A DNA stretch of 21,383 bases from an uncultured Eubacteriales bacterium (GCA_958402445.1 CATXTO010000031.1:1-21383); one strand, 5' to 3'. Counted from the stretch's first letter, positions 1 through 7,491 are shown. Numbers and translations: made by a program. Notes: generated by a model from the letters alone, not told the origin.

Positions 1-487
1 GATACCGGGACAAAAATTCAAACGTTCCCGCATCCAACATGGCTTTGGTTCGGCGATTCAGTACCCCAGGCAGCACCACCAGCTCCACATTGGGCAGCTC
101 CGCCGCTCTGGTGATGACGTACAAGCTGGGCGTCACCACCGTAATGTGTTTTTCCGGGGATAGAAAATCAATCAGGTGCATGGTGGTAGTACCGGCATCC
201 ATATACACAATATCTCGGTCCGCGATCAGCGCCTCCGCGGCCCGGGCAATCTTTTGTTTCTCCGTTGTGTGCTGCATGGCTCGGCTGGCGAATAGCGGAA
301 CCTGCTTCTGCTGCTTGGACCGCACCCCGCCGTAGATCTTCTCTACCGCGCCGGACCGCACCAGGCTGGCCACGTCCGCCCGAATGGTATTCATGGACAT
401 GCCGAACGCCTCGCGCAGCTCCTCCATGGTCATTGTCTGCTTTTGGGCGATCAGCTCCGCCATTTCCTTCTGCCTGGAATTCTTCAT
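1..487 (-). CDS. DeoR-family transcriptional regulator (N-terminal 162 codons, cut by window edge)
   Basis: Reading the minus strand from ATG at 487 gives an open frame of 162 codons that runs off the left edge, so the C-terminus is missing. Residues 1-60 form the DeoR winged helix: a leading helix beginning MKNSRQKEMAELIAQ, then a recognition-helix region containing MSMNTIRADVASL and ending in KIYGGV. From about residue 75 the sugar-phosphate sensor domain begins, with the family motif DAGTTTMHL, the phosphate-binding type of loop. A GGGAGGTGG ribosome binding site precedes the ATG. The gene is divergent from the gap-pgk-larA-malic enzyme-transketolase operon, so it is the likely local regulator. 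Family members are usually repressors released by a phosphorylated sugar; the effector here is unknown. The family call is secure, the target is inferred. Confidence 0.9.
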   Translation of the reverse strand, partial: MKNSRQKEMAELIAQKQTMTMEELREAFGMSMNTIRADVASLVRSGAVEKIYGGVRSKQQKQVPLFASRAMQHTTEKQKIARAAEALIADRDIVYMDAGTTTMHLIDFLSPEKHITVVTPSLYVITRAAELPNVELVVLPGVLNRRTKAMLDAGTFEFLSRY

Positions 488-512
488 GCCCCCACCTCCC
501 ATTCTGTTAGCC

Positions 513-541
513 AGTATACTGTTGCAATCACAAATTGTCAA
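513..541 (-). promoter_or_regulatory. Sigma-A promoter of the DeoR-family gene
   Basis: On the minus strand TTGACA (536-541) and TATACT (513-518) are separated by 17 bp, just upstream of the regulator's ribosome binding site. This is close to the vegetative consensus. Confidence 0.8.
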
Positions 542-549
542 CTCTAAAT

Positions 550-577
550 GTAAAATTAGTAACTTACAAGTAAAATT
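550..577. promoter_or_regulatory. Candidate operator: direct repeat between the divergent promoters
   Basis: GTAAAATT occurs at 550-557 and again at 570-577, a 20-bp period that places both copies on about the same face of the helix. The palindromic ACTTACAAGT (563-572) lies over the second copy. The site sits between the -35 boxes of the two divergent promoters. Direct-repeat operators are common for DeoR-family repressors. Assignment to the adjacent regulator is inference, and the region is AT-rich, so chance repeats are possible. Confidence 0.35.
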
Positions 578-609
578 TCTTTTTTTTCAAAAAATATGTT
601 GAAAAAATA

Positions 610-638
610 TTGACAACTTCCTAACTCCTTTTTATAAT
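610..638 (+). promoter_or_regulatory. Perfect-consensus sigma-A promoter of the gap-pgk operon
   Basis: TTGACA (610-615), a 17-bp spacer and TATAAT (633-638) match the vegetative consensus exactly. An A-rich stretch lies upstream and could act as an UP element. Transcription should start near 645, leaving a leader of about 80 nt before the first gene. Such a strong core promoter suggests control by a repressor. Confidence 0.88.
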
Positions 639-674
639 AACAAGGAAGCTTATCAAAAATTATTTTTCCTCATC

Positions 675-695
675 TGGCATGCCGGCAGCATGCCA
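675..695 (+). promoter_or_regulatory. Inverted repeat in the operon leader (operator or 5' hairpin)
   Basis: TGGCATGC (675-682) and GCATGCCA (688-695) form a perfect 8-bp inverted repeat around a 5-nt centre, about 30 nt after the predicted transcription start and 30 nt before the first start codon. It could be a roadblock-type operator or an mRNA-stabilising hairpin. No T-run follows, so it is not a terminator. Confidence 0.45.
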
Positions 696-725
696 AGTTA
701 GAACAAGAATTTGGAGGTACGCAAA

Positions 726-1781
726 ATGGCGAAAATTAAAGTAGGCGTAGCCGGCTACGGCACAATCGGACAACGGCTGGCAGATGGGGTCGCCATGCAG
801 GGCGACATGGAACTGGTAGGAATCGCAGACCTGGCGCCGACCCTTTCGATTCAAGCTCTGCGGGAGAACGACATGGTTGGCGCAAACGGCGTTCGCTACA
901 ATCTGTATCTAGTGGACGGTGCAGACCCGGAGGCCTTCCAGGCCAAAGACATCCCGGTGGCCGGTACCTTTGAAGATCTGCTGGATCAGGTGGATATTAT
1001 TTTGGACTCCTCCCCCGGCGGCGTGGGCGCCAAAAATAAAGAGCTGTACCTGAAAAAGGGCGTCAAGGCTATTTTCCAGGGCGGCGAGAAAAACGCCGTA
1101 GCCGACGTATTCTTCCATGGCTACGCCAACTATGAAAAGGGCCTGGGCGTGGACTATTTAAAGCTCACCTCCTGCAACACCACCGGCTTAATCCGCACCG
1201 TGGATTGTCTGGACCGGGCCTACGGCCTGGAGAAGGTTGCCATCACCATCATCCGCCGGGTGGCGGACCCTGGAGACTATCACCGCGGACTCACCAACGC
1301 CCTGCAAATGGAGAAGGCTCCCAGCCACCAGGCTTTGGACCTGATGACCATCATGCCCCATGTGAATGCCACCGGCATTCTGGTCCATACCCCGGTCACC
1401 CACGGCCATATTATTACGGTTTTGGCCACGGCCAAGGACGGAAAGAAGATCACCAAGGAGATGGCCCTGGAGGCCTTCCAGAAGCACCCCCGTATTCGTG
1501 TGGTCTCCATTGACGAGGGCTTCAAGGGGAACGCCTCTCTGTTCAAATATGCCCGGGATTTGGGTAACCGCCGGGGCGACATGTATGAAATCGGCCTGTG
1601 GGAGGACTCCATTGTGGAAAGCGGCAACGATGTGATGTACGCCATCAACATTCCCCAGGAGAGCGTCACCATTCCTGAGACCATCGACGCCATCCGTGCC
1701 TCCATGCGCCTGCAGCTGACCCGGGAGGAAGGCACTGCCAAAACCAACCAGTACCTGGGCATCGGGAAGTTCAAGAAATAA
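726..1781 (+). CDS. gap: Archaeal-type (type II) glyceraldehyde-3-phosphate dehydrogenase
   Basis: This 351-residue cytoplasmic enzyme should oxidise glyceraldehyde 3-phosphate, with NAD(P)+ and phosphate, to 1,3-bisphosphoglycerate. It resembles the archaeal class II family rather than bacterial GapA: Rossmann motif GVAGYGTIGQRLAD at residues 7-20, AIFQGGEK near 115-122, catalytic cysteine C150 in SCNTTGL, RRVADP at 177-182, and H226 in THGH at the place of the catalytic histidine. The ATG at 726 is chosen because GGAGG lies 8 nt upstream; an in-frame TTG at 711 overlaps that site. It is first in the operon and followed by an archaeal-type pgk. Oddity: from memory, archaeal enzymes carry PSHH where this one has PSHQ (Q202). 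The substrate could therefore be another aldose phosphate, such as erythrose 4-phosphate. Confidence 0.9.
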   Translation: MAKIKVGVAGYGTIGQRLADGVAMQGDMELVGIADLAPTLSIQALRENDMVGANGVRYNLYLVDGADPEAFQAKDIPVAGTFEDLLDQVDIILDSSPGGVGAKNKELYLKKGVKAIFQGGEKNAVADVFFHGYANYEKGLGVDYLKLTSCNTTGLIRTVDCLDRAYGLEKVAITIIRRVADPGDYHRGLTNALQMEKAPSHQALDLMTIMPHVNATGILVHTPVTHGHIITVLATAKDGKKITKEMALEAFQKHPRIRVVSIDEGFKGNASLFKYARDLGNRRGDMYEIGLWEDSIVESGNDVMYAINIPQESVTIPETIDAIRASMRLQLTREEGTAKTNQYLGIGKFKK

Positions 1782-1790
1782 AAATTTTCA

Positions 1791-1890
1791 CAGGGCCGCT
1801 GCAATGTGCAAACCATGCGCTTGGCAAAGGCGGCTTGGCATTCTGCCGAGCCGGAGTGCCAGCAAATGGCGCGCGTTTGCCGCGGCCCTG
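1791..1890 (+). other. 100-nt rod-like RNA structure between gap and pgk
   Basis: The gap-pgk spacer folds into one long imperfect hairpin. CAGGGCCGC (1791-1799) pairs with GCGGCCCTG (1882-1890). Inside that, GCAAAC (1808-1813) pairs with GTTTGC (1875-1880), and TGGCA with TGCCA. The tip is a 9-bp stem, GGCTTGGCA (1832-1840) with TGCCGAGCC (1844-1852), closed by a TTC loop. There is no U-run after it, so it is not an intrinsic terminator. It ends about 24 nt before the pgk start codon. It may be a processing or stability element, a translational control structure or an inserted palindromic repeat. Function unknown. Confidence 0.5.
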
Positions 1891-1914
1891 TCCTGAAAAT
1901 AGGGAGCGTGTACC

Positions 1915-3174
1915 ATGAAATTTGGAATCAAAACCTTAGACGACTTTGTGTTCAAGGGGAAGACAGTATTGTGCCGGGTGGACATCAACCAACCGTTGGA
2001 CCAAAAAACCGGCGTCTTAAAATCCATTACGCGCATTCAGGCCTGCGTCCCCACCATCCGGGAGCTGTCTGACCAAGGGGCGAAGGTGGTGCTGCTGGCC
2101 CACCAGGGCAGCGACATTGAGTACAAAAACTACTACACCACCCGGCCCCACGCCAAGGTGCTGACTGAGCTGTTGGGCCGTCCTGTGCATTTTATCGACG
2201 ACGTATGCGGCCCCGCCGCCCGTGCCGCCATCGCCGGCCTGCACGATGGGGAGATTTTGCTCCTGGACAACGTCCGGTTTATGGCAGAGGAACAAACGCT
2301 CTTTGAGATGAAGCTAAAGCTCACCCACGCTCAAATGGCCCAGACCCAGGTGGTGCAAAAGCTGTCTCCTTTGGCAGACCTGTATGTCTGCGACGCCTTT
2401 GCCGCGGCACACCGGGACCAACCCTCCCTCTGCGGGTTTGAGGAGGTCCTTCCCTCTGCCATGGGGCGCTTATTTGAGACGGAGTACTGTGTAATCTCCC
2501 AGCTGATGGCTGCTCCGACCCGGCCCTGCACCTTTGTTCTGGGAGGCGCAAAGATCTCCGATGCTTTCTTGATGATGGAAACCGTACTGAAAAACGGCGT
2601 TGCGGACCGGGTCCTCACCGGCGGCTTGGTGGCGAACATTCTTTTGGCCGCCAAAGGCGTGGAGATTGGGGCCGGCAGCCTGGCTTTCATTGCAAAAAGC
2701 AACTACGGCGAGTACATTCCCGTGGCCAAGGCCCTGCTGGAGCAATATGCGGAAAAGATTATACTGCCCACGGATCTGGCCTGGCTGGAGGACGGGGCCC
2801 GACGGGAGGCAGACATCGGCGCCATCCCCCCGAACATCAGCGCCCTGGACATCGGCGGCAAAACCGCGCGGCAATATGCGGATTGTATCAGCCAATCGGC
2901 CACCATTTTTGTCAACGGCCCCATGGGCGTCTTTGAGGAGGCGCCCACGGAGCTGGGCACCAAAACCGTCTGGGAGGCTCTGGGCAGCACGGACGGCTAT
3001 ACGGTGGTGGGCGGCGGCGACAGCATTACCGCCACCACAAAATATCGGCAGACGGACCGCATCAATTACATCTGCACCGGCGGCGGCGCTCTGATCCGCT
3101 TTCTCACAGGTGAGGAGCTCCCAGTCGTGCAGGCCCTGCGGCACGGGGCTCGGGAGGCGCGCTATGAAGCTTGA
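1915..3174 (+). CDS. pgk: Phosphoglycerate kinase, archaeal-like
   Basis: This 419-residue kinase should convert 1,3-bisphosphoglycerate and ADP to 3-phosphoglycerate and ATP. Family landmarks are RVDINQPLD (21-29), AHQG (62-65), LLLDNVRF (115-122), CDAFAAAHR (159-167), GGAKISDA (210-217) and a C-terminal GGGDS followed by STGGGAL-like TGGGALIRFL. The wording of RVDIN, AHQG and DAFAAAHR resembles archaeal rather than bacterial PGK, matching the archaeal-type gap upstream. Basic-patch residues R21, R40, R121 and R167 are present, but the arginine normally following HxG (as in HLGR or HQGR) is Ser66. The start is ATG at 1915 with GGGAG upstream. The end overlaps larA by 11 nt. PGK is secure; the change at Ser66 leaves the exact substrate open. 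Confidence 0.9.
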   Translation: MKFGIKTLDDFVFKGKTVLCRVDINQPLDQKTGVLKSITRIQACVPTIRELSDQGAKVVLLAHQGSDIEYKNYYTTRPHAKVLTELLGRPVHFIDDVCGPAARAAIAGLHDGEILLLDNVRFMAEEQTLFEMKLKLTHAQMAQTQVVQKLSPLADLYVCDAFAAAHRDQPSLCGFEEVLPSAMGRLFETEYCVISQLMAAPTRPCTFVLGGAKISDAFLMMETVLKNGVADRVLTGGLVANILLAAKGVEIGAGSLAFIAKSNYGEYIPVAKALLEQYAEKIILPTDLAWLEDGARREADIGAIPPNISALDIGGKTARQYADCISQSATIFVNGPMGVFEEAPTELGTKTVWEALGSTDGYTVVGGGDSITATTKYRQTDRINYICTGGGALIRFLTGEELPVVQALRHGAREARYEA

Positions 3175-4414
3175 GCTAGGCTTTGGAGCCGGCACCCAGA
3201 CAGCGGAGCTTCCGCAGCAAAATGTGTTGGCCGTGCTGGAGCCAAATCCGATTCCGGTAACACGCACCGGAGAGGCCGCAGTGCTGGAAGCTCTGGCGCA
3301 TCCCCTAGGTACCCCCCGGCTGCGGGAAATGATCAAGCCGGGAGAAAAAATCGCTATCGTCACCAGCGACATCACCCGTCCCTGCCCAACGTACCAAATC
3401 ATGCCGGCTCTGCTAGATGAATTATACGCAGCGGGGGCCGCGCCCGGGGATATCACCCTGGTTTTCGCCCTGGGGAGCCACCGGCCACACACCCCTGCGG
3501 AGCAAGAAAAGCTGGCGGGCGCCCGTGCTTATCGGGAAATTCGCTGCGTGGACGGGGACCCATCGGACTGCGTCCACCTGGGAACCACCCGGCGAGGCAC
3601 GCCGGTGGATGTGGTCCGGGTGGTAGCGGAGGCGGACCGCCGCATCTGTCTGGGCAACATTGAGTACCACTATTTTGCCGGCTACTCCGGCGGCGGCAAG
3701 GCCATCATGCCTGGCGTCTCTACCCGAGCGGCAATTCAGAGCAACCATTCTATGATGGTGCGGCCCGAGGCCTTTGCCGGACATTTGGAGGGCAATCCGG
3801 TGCGGGAGGACATTGAGGAAGCCGCCGCCCTGTGTGGGGTGGATTTTATTGTGAACGTGATCCTGGATGCCCACAAGCAAATCATTCACACCGTGGCGGG
3901 CGATATGATCGCGGCGCATCGGGCGGGCTGCCGCTTCCTGGACGGTCTGTATCAGAAGACCATTCCCCACAGGGCGGACATCGTCCTGGTGAGCCAGGGC
4001 GGCGCGCCTAAGGATTTAAACCTGTATCAAACGCAAAAGGCCCTGGACAACGCCAAGCACGCGGTGAAAAAAGGCGGCATCATCATTCTGGTGGGCTCCT
4101 GCCGGGAGGGCCTGGGGGAGAAAACCTTTGAGGACTGGATGCGCAGGGCCCAGAGCCCAGCGCAGCTCATCGACTGGGTACGGAAAGACTTCCGTCTGGG
4201 AGGCCACAAGGCCGCCGCCATCGCCATGGTCCTTCAGGACGCGCAGGTCTACCTGGTATCTGAGATGGACCCGGAGCTGGTCCGGACCTGCTTTTTGACG
4301 CCGTTTTCCAGCGTGCAATCCGCCCTGGATCAGGCGTTTGCAAAGCTGGGACCCCAGGCGGAGGTCCTTGTCATGCCCTATGGCGGTTCCACTCTGCCCA
4401 AGGCTCAGGCTTGA
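3164..4414 (+). CDS. larA: LarA-family nickel-pincer-dependent 2-hydroxyacid racemase/epimerase
   Basis: This 416-residue protein matches the lactate racemase LarA family, which uses a nickel-pincer nucleotide bound to a lysine. All key residues are in register with Lactobacillus plantarum LarA: D69 and R72 in SDITRPCP (family D72, R75), H106 in GSHRPHT (H108), H169 and K179 in HYFAGYSGGGK (H174, K184), H195 in QSNH (H200), and a QTQK motif at the Q295/K298 position. The ATG at 3164 is preferred because GGGAGG lies just upstream and the length fits the family; a longer in-frame start at 3110 lies inside pgk. It overlaps pgk, suggesting translational coupling. The cofactor genes larB, larC and larE are not in this window. 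Substrate is not readable from sequence: lactate, malate (a malic enzyme follows) or a sugar acid are possible. Confidence 0.88.
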   Translation: MKLELGFGAGTQTAELPQQNVLAVLEPNPIPVTRTGEAAVLEALAHPLGTPRLREMIKPGEKIAIVTSDITRPCPTYQIMPALLDELYAAGAAPGDITLVFALGSHRPHTPAEQEKLAGARAYREIRCVDGDPSDCVHLGTTRRGTPVDVVRVVAEADRRICLGNIEYHYFAGYSGGGKAIMPGVSTRAAIQSNHSMMVRPEAFAGHLEGNPVREDIEEAAALCGVDFIVNVILDAHKQIIHTVAGDMIAAHRAGCRFLDGLYQKTIPHRADIVLVSQGGAPKDLNLYQTQKALDNAKHAVKKGGIIILVGSCREGLGEKTFEDWMRRAQSPAQLIDWVRKDFRLGGHKAAAIAMVLQDAQVYLVSEMDPELVRTCFLTPFSSVQSALDQAFAKLGPQAEVLVMPYGGSTLPKAQA

Positions 4415-4481
4415 CCCCATCGGCCTTCCGTGATAGAATCAAGTACGCAAGGCGCAAGCCCTGCAAGGAGGAAATAACCGT

Positions 4482-5654
4482 ATGAATTACGCAGAGGAAT
4501 CCCTCCGGCTGCACCGGCAGTGGAAGGGAAAAATAGAGGTTGTGGCCACCGTACCTGTGGCCACCAAGGAAGATCTGTCTCTGGCTTATACGCCCGGCGT
4601 GGCGCAGCCCTGCCTGGAAATTCAGAGGGATGTCAACGAATCCTATAACCTGACCCGGCGGCATAACCTGTGCGCCGTCATCACCGACGGCTCCGCGGTA
4701 TTGGGCCTGGGGAACATCGGGCCCGAGGCCGGCATGCCGGTGATGGAGGGCAAATGCGTCCTGTTTAAGACCTTCGGCGGCGTGGATGCCTTTCCCCTGT
4801 GCATCAGGACCCAGGATGTGGATGAATTTGTCAACGCAGTGTATTTGATCTCCGGCTCTTTCGGCGGTATTAATTTGGAGGACATCGCCGCTCCCCGCTG
4901 CTTTGAAATTGAGCGGAAGTTGAAAGAAAAATGCGACATTCCCATTTTCCATGACGATCAGCACGGCACCGCCGTCATCACCCTGGCGGGCCTGACCAAT
5001 GCCCTGAGACTCACGGGGAAGAAAAAGGAGCGGGTTCGGGTGGTCACCTCCGGCGCTGGCGCCGCCGCTATTTCTATCACCAGGCTTCTACTGTCCGCAG
5101 GTTTCCGGGACATCACCATGTGTGACCGGAAGGGCGCGATTTATCAGGGCCGGGAGGGCCTAAACTGGATTAAAGAGGAAATGGCCCAAGTCACCAACCC
5201 GCAGCGGCGGTCCGGCTCCCTGGCGGACATGCTGGTGGGCGCGGACGTCTTCATCGGCGTCTCCGCACCAGGCACGGTAACCACGGAGATGGTCCGCACC
5301 ATGGCCAAGGACCCCATTCTCTTCGCTTGCGCCAACCCCACCCCGGAAATCTTCCCGGAGGACGCCAAGGCGGGCGGGGCGGCCGTGGTTGCCACAGGGC
5401 GCAGCGACTTCCCCAACCAAATCAATAATGTCCTGGCTTTCCCCGGTATCTTCCGGGGGACCTTCGACGTGCGCGCCCGGGACATTAATGAAGCCATGAA
5501 GATGGCGGCCGCGCAGGCTCTGGCGGAACTGATCTCCCAGGACGAGCTCTCGCCGGAGTATATCATTCCCAAGGCATTTGACCCCAGAGTCGGCCCTGCG
5601 GTCGCCAAGGCGGTGGCGGAAGCCGCCCGAGCGTCCGGTGTGGCCAGAAATTGA
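4482..5654 (+). CDS. Malic enzyme (oxaloacetate-decarboxylating malate dehydrogenase), short bacterial form
   Basis: This 390-residue enzyme should convert L-malate to pyruvate and CO2 with reduction of NAD(P)+, using a divalent metal. Landmarks in order: AYTPGVAQPC near residues 35-44 with the catalytic-type tyrosine, GLGNIGP near 75-81, FKTFGGVDAFP, the metal-site region IFHDDQHGTAV, the dinucleotide loop TSGAGAAAISI, CANPTPEIFPEDA, and FPNQINNVLAFPG. The length is that of the short bacterial class without a phosphotransacetylase domain. AGGAGG precedes the ATG by 10 nt. It lies 67 nt after larA and 24 nt before the transketolase genes, inside the same operon. Cofactor preference cannot be judged. 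Its position next to a hydroxyacid racemase suggests D-malate use, which is inference. Confidence 0.94.
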   Translation: MNYAEESLRLHRQWKGKIEVVATVPVATKEDLSLAYTPGVAQPCLEIQRDVNESYNLTRRHNLCAVITDGSAVLGLGNIGPEAGMPVMEGKCVLFKTFGGVDAFPLCIRTQDVDEFVNAVYLISGSFGGINLEDIAAPRCFEIERKLKEKCDIPIFHDDQHGTAVITLAGLTNALRLTGKKKERVRVVTSGAGAAAISITRLLLSAGFRDITMCDRKGAIYQGREGLNWIKEEMAQVTNPQRRSGSLADMLVGADVFIGVSAPGTVTTEMVRTMAKDPILFACANPTPEIFPEDAKAGGAAVVATGRSDFPNQINNVLAFPGIFRGTFDVRARDINEAMKMAAAQALAELISQDELSPEYIIPKAFDPRVGPAVAKAVAEAARASGVARN

Positions 5655-5678
5655 GACAGAGGCAAGGAGGATAACACC

Positions 5679-6512
5679 ATGGACGCATCCCTGAAACAAG
5701 AGCTTCAGAAGCTGGCCCTGGAAATCCGGATCGGCATCGTGGAGGAAATCAAAGCCCGGGGCTTCGGGCACATCGGCGGGAGCCTCAGCGTGGCCGACGC
5801 TTTGGCCGTGCTCTACGGCGCGGTGCTGCGCCACGATCCCCAAAACCCGGCCTGGCCGGAGCGGGACAAGCTGGTCTGCTCCAAGGGGCACGCGGGCCCG
5901 GCTGTTTACGCCACCCTGGCCGTGCGGGGCTTCTTCCCCTATGAGGACCTGAAGACCCTCAATCAGCCGGGCACCAATCTGCCCAGTCACTGTGACCGGA
6001 AGAAAACCCCAGGTGTGGATATGACCACGGGCTCTTTGGGGCAGGGCACCTCTCTGGCCGTGGGCATGGCCCTGGGCGACCGTCTCCAGGGCCGGGACAG
6101 CCGCACCTACCTCATCGTAGGCGACGGCGAGGCAGACGAGGGCCAGGTATGGGAAGCGGCCATGTTCACCGCAGCCAAGCACGTCACCAACCTGGTCTGG
6201 CTGGTGGACGATAATAAAAAGCAGCTGGACGGCTATACCAAGGATATTTTGAATCCCTTTGATCTGGAGTCCAAATTTGTGGCCTTCGGCTTCGACGCCC
6301 GGCGCATTGACGGGAATAACCTAGAGCAGCTTTATAGTGCCCTGACCGCCCCGGTCCAGGACCGTCCCCTGGCTATTATTTTGGATACGGTAAAGGGTAA
6401 GGGCATCCCGGAAGTGGAACAGACGGAGGGCAATCACTCCATGACGGTGGGTCCCGATGTGTGCGACAAGTGGCTGGCGGACCTGCGGGCTCAGCTGGCG
6501 CAATTGCAGTAA
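5679..6512 (+). CDS. Transketolase, N-terminal (thiamine diphosphate-binding) subunit
   Basis: This 277-residue protein is the N-terminal half of a split transketolase, which moves a two-carbon ketol unit between ketose and aldose phosphates. It shows H31 in GHIGGSLS, H71 in SKGHAGPA, GSLGQG near 118-123, and the thiamine diphosphate motif starting GDGEADEGQ (148-156) and ending DDN near 177-179. The single-chain enzyme is about 650 residues; here the C-terminal half is the next gene, 12 nt downstream. AAGGAGG precedes the ATG. The two subunits should form an obligate heteromer. Split enzymes are common in Clostridia and archaea, and close relatives acting on other ketoses exist, so the donor sugar is not fixed. 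Confidence 0.93.
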   Translation: MDASLKQELQKLALEIRIGIVEEIKARGFGHIGGSLSVADALAVLYGAVLRHDPQNPAWPERDKLVCSKGHAGPAVYATLAVRGFFPYEDLKTLNQPGTNLPSHCDRKKTPGVDMTTGSLGQGTSLAVGMALGDRLQGRDSRTYLIVGDGEADEGQVWEAAMFTAAKHVTNLVWLVDDNKKQLDGYTKDILNPFDLESKFVAFGFDARRIDGNNLEQLYSALTAPVQDRPLAIILDTVKGKGIPEVEQTEGNHSMTVGPDVCDKWLADLRAQLAQLQ

Positions 6513-6524
6513 GGAGGGCATCCG

Positions 6525-7481
6525 ATGAATATCGTTTATACCGGCGAAAAAGACACCCGGCTGTTTAAAGACGTCCTGGGCCAGACCATTGGCCATTTGC
6601 TGCAAGAGGACGAAAAGGTCCTGTATCTGGACGCGGACCTGATGAATTGCATCGGCACCAGCAAGCTCCCGGGCAAAATAAACCGGGCGGTGGACTGCGG
6701 CATTGCCGAAGCAAATATGGTGGGCATCGCCTGCGGCGCCTCTGCCGTGGGGATGAAGCCCATTGTGCATACCTTCGGTCCCTTCGCTTCCCGGCGCTGT
6801 TACGATCAGGTCTTCCTTTCCGGCGCCTATGCAGGCAACTCCATTACAATCATTGGCTCGGACCCCGGCATCACCGCCGCGTTTAACGGCGGCACCCATA
6901 TGCCCTTTGAAGATATGGCTTTGTACCGCGCCATTCCAGGCGCCGTTGTGGTGGATATCACCGACGTGCCCATGCTGGTGGCTTTTCTAGAGATGGCCAA
7001 AGACCTGCCGGGGGTCAAATACCTGCGGGTGGGCCGGAAGGACTCCCGCCAGGTTTATGCCGAGGGCAGCCGGTTCCAGGTGGGCAAGGGTATCGTGGTC
7101 CGGGAGGGCCAGGACGCTGTGATCGTGGCCTGCGGCATTCTGGTCCATGAGGCGCTCCAGGCCGCTAAGCAGTTGGCTCAGGAGGGCATCGACGCGGCGG
7201 TCATCGACCCGTTTACCGTCAAACCCCTGGATGAAGAGCTGATTCGCGCCTACGCTAAAAAAACCGGCGTGGTGGTCACGGCGGAAAACCACAATAAGAT
7301 CGGCGGTCTGTACAGCGCGGTGAAGGAGACGCTGGACGGAGAGGCCAAGGTTGGCTATGTGGCCGTGGAAGACCAGTTCGGTGAGGTTGGACCTCAGGAC
7401 TACCTGCGCCAACAGTTTGATCTCACAGATGCCCACATTGTCCGGGTTGTAAAAGAGACCATGGCAAAAGCAGGTAAATAA
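6525..7481 (+). CDS. Transketolase, C-terminal (pyrimidine-binding) subunit
   Basis: This 318-residue protein is the partner of the preceding subunit. It carries the pyrimidine-binding fold, with the cofactor-activating glutamate in GIAEANMVG (about residues 59-67), HTFGPFASRR near 82-91, and GTHMPFEDMA near 123-132. The C-terminal third is the regulatory-type transketolase domain, with DPFTVKPLD and TAENHNKIGGLY. AAGGAGG lies upstream of the ATG. It is the last gene of the operon; a strong terminator starts about 10 nt after its stop codon. With the dehydrogenase and kinase at the operon's head, it can deliver an aldose phosphate directly into an ATP-yielding oxidation. Confidence 0.93.
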   Translation: MNIVYTGEKDTRLFKDVLGQTIGHLLQEDEKVLYLDADLMNCIGTSKLPGKINRAVDCGIAEANMVGIACGASAVGMKPIVHTFGPFASRRCYDQVFLSGAYAGNSITIIGSDPGITAAFNGGTHMPFEDMALYRAIPGAVVVDITDVPMLVAFLEMAKDLPGVKYLRVGRKDSRQVYAEGSRFQVGKGIVVREGQDAVIVACGILVHEALQAAKQLAQEGIDAAVIDPFTVKPLDEELIRAYAKKTGVVVTAENHNKIGGLYSAVKETLDGEAKVGYVAVEDQFGEVGPQDYLRQQFDLTDAHIVRVVKETMAKAGK

Positions 7482-7491
7482 ACAGAAAACA

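Noticed and set aside
3110..3163. Longer N-terminus for the LarA-family protein
   Set aside because: The extra 18 residues lie inside pgk, have no family resemblance, and the ATG at 3164 has a GGGAGG site.
2470..3492. Long minus-strand open frame of 340 codons over pgk and larA
   Set aside because: It lies antisense to two clear genes, has no ribosome binding site, and its composition follows the GC-rich codon pattern of the real genes.
5160..6182. Long minus-strand open frame of 340 codons over malic enzyme and transketolase
   Set aside because: Same reasoning: antisense shadow of two well-supported genes, no family motif.
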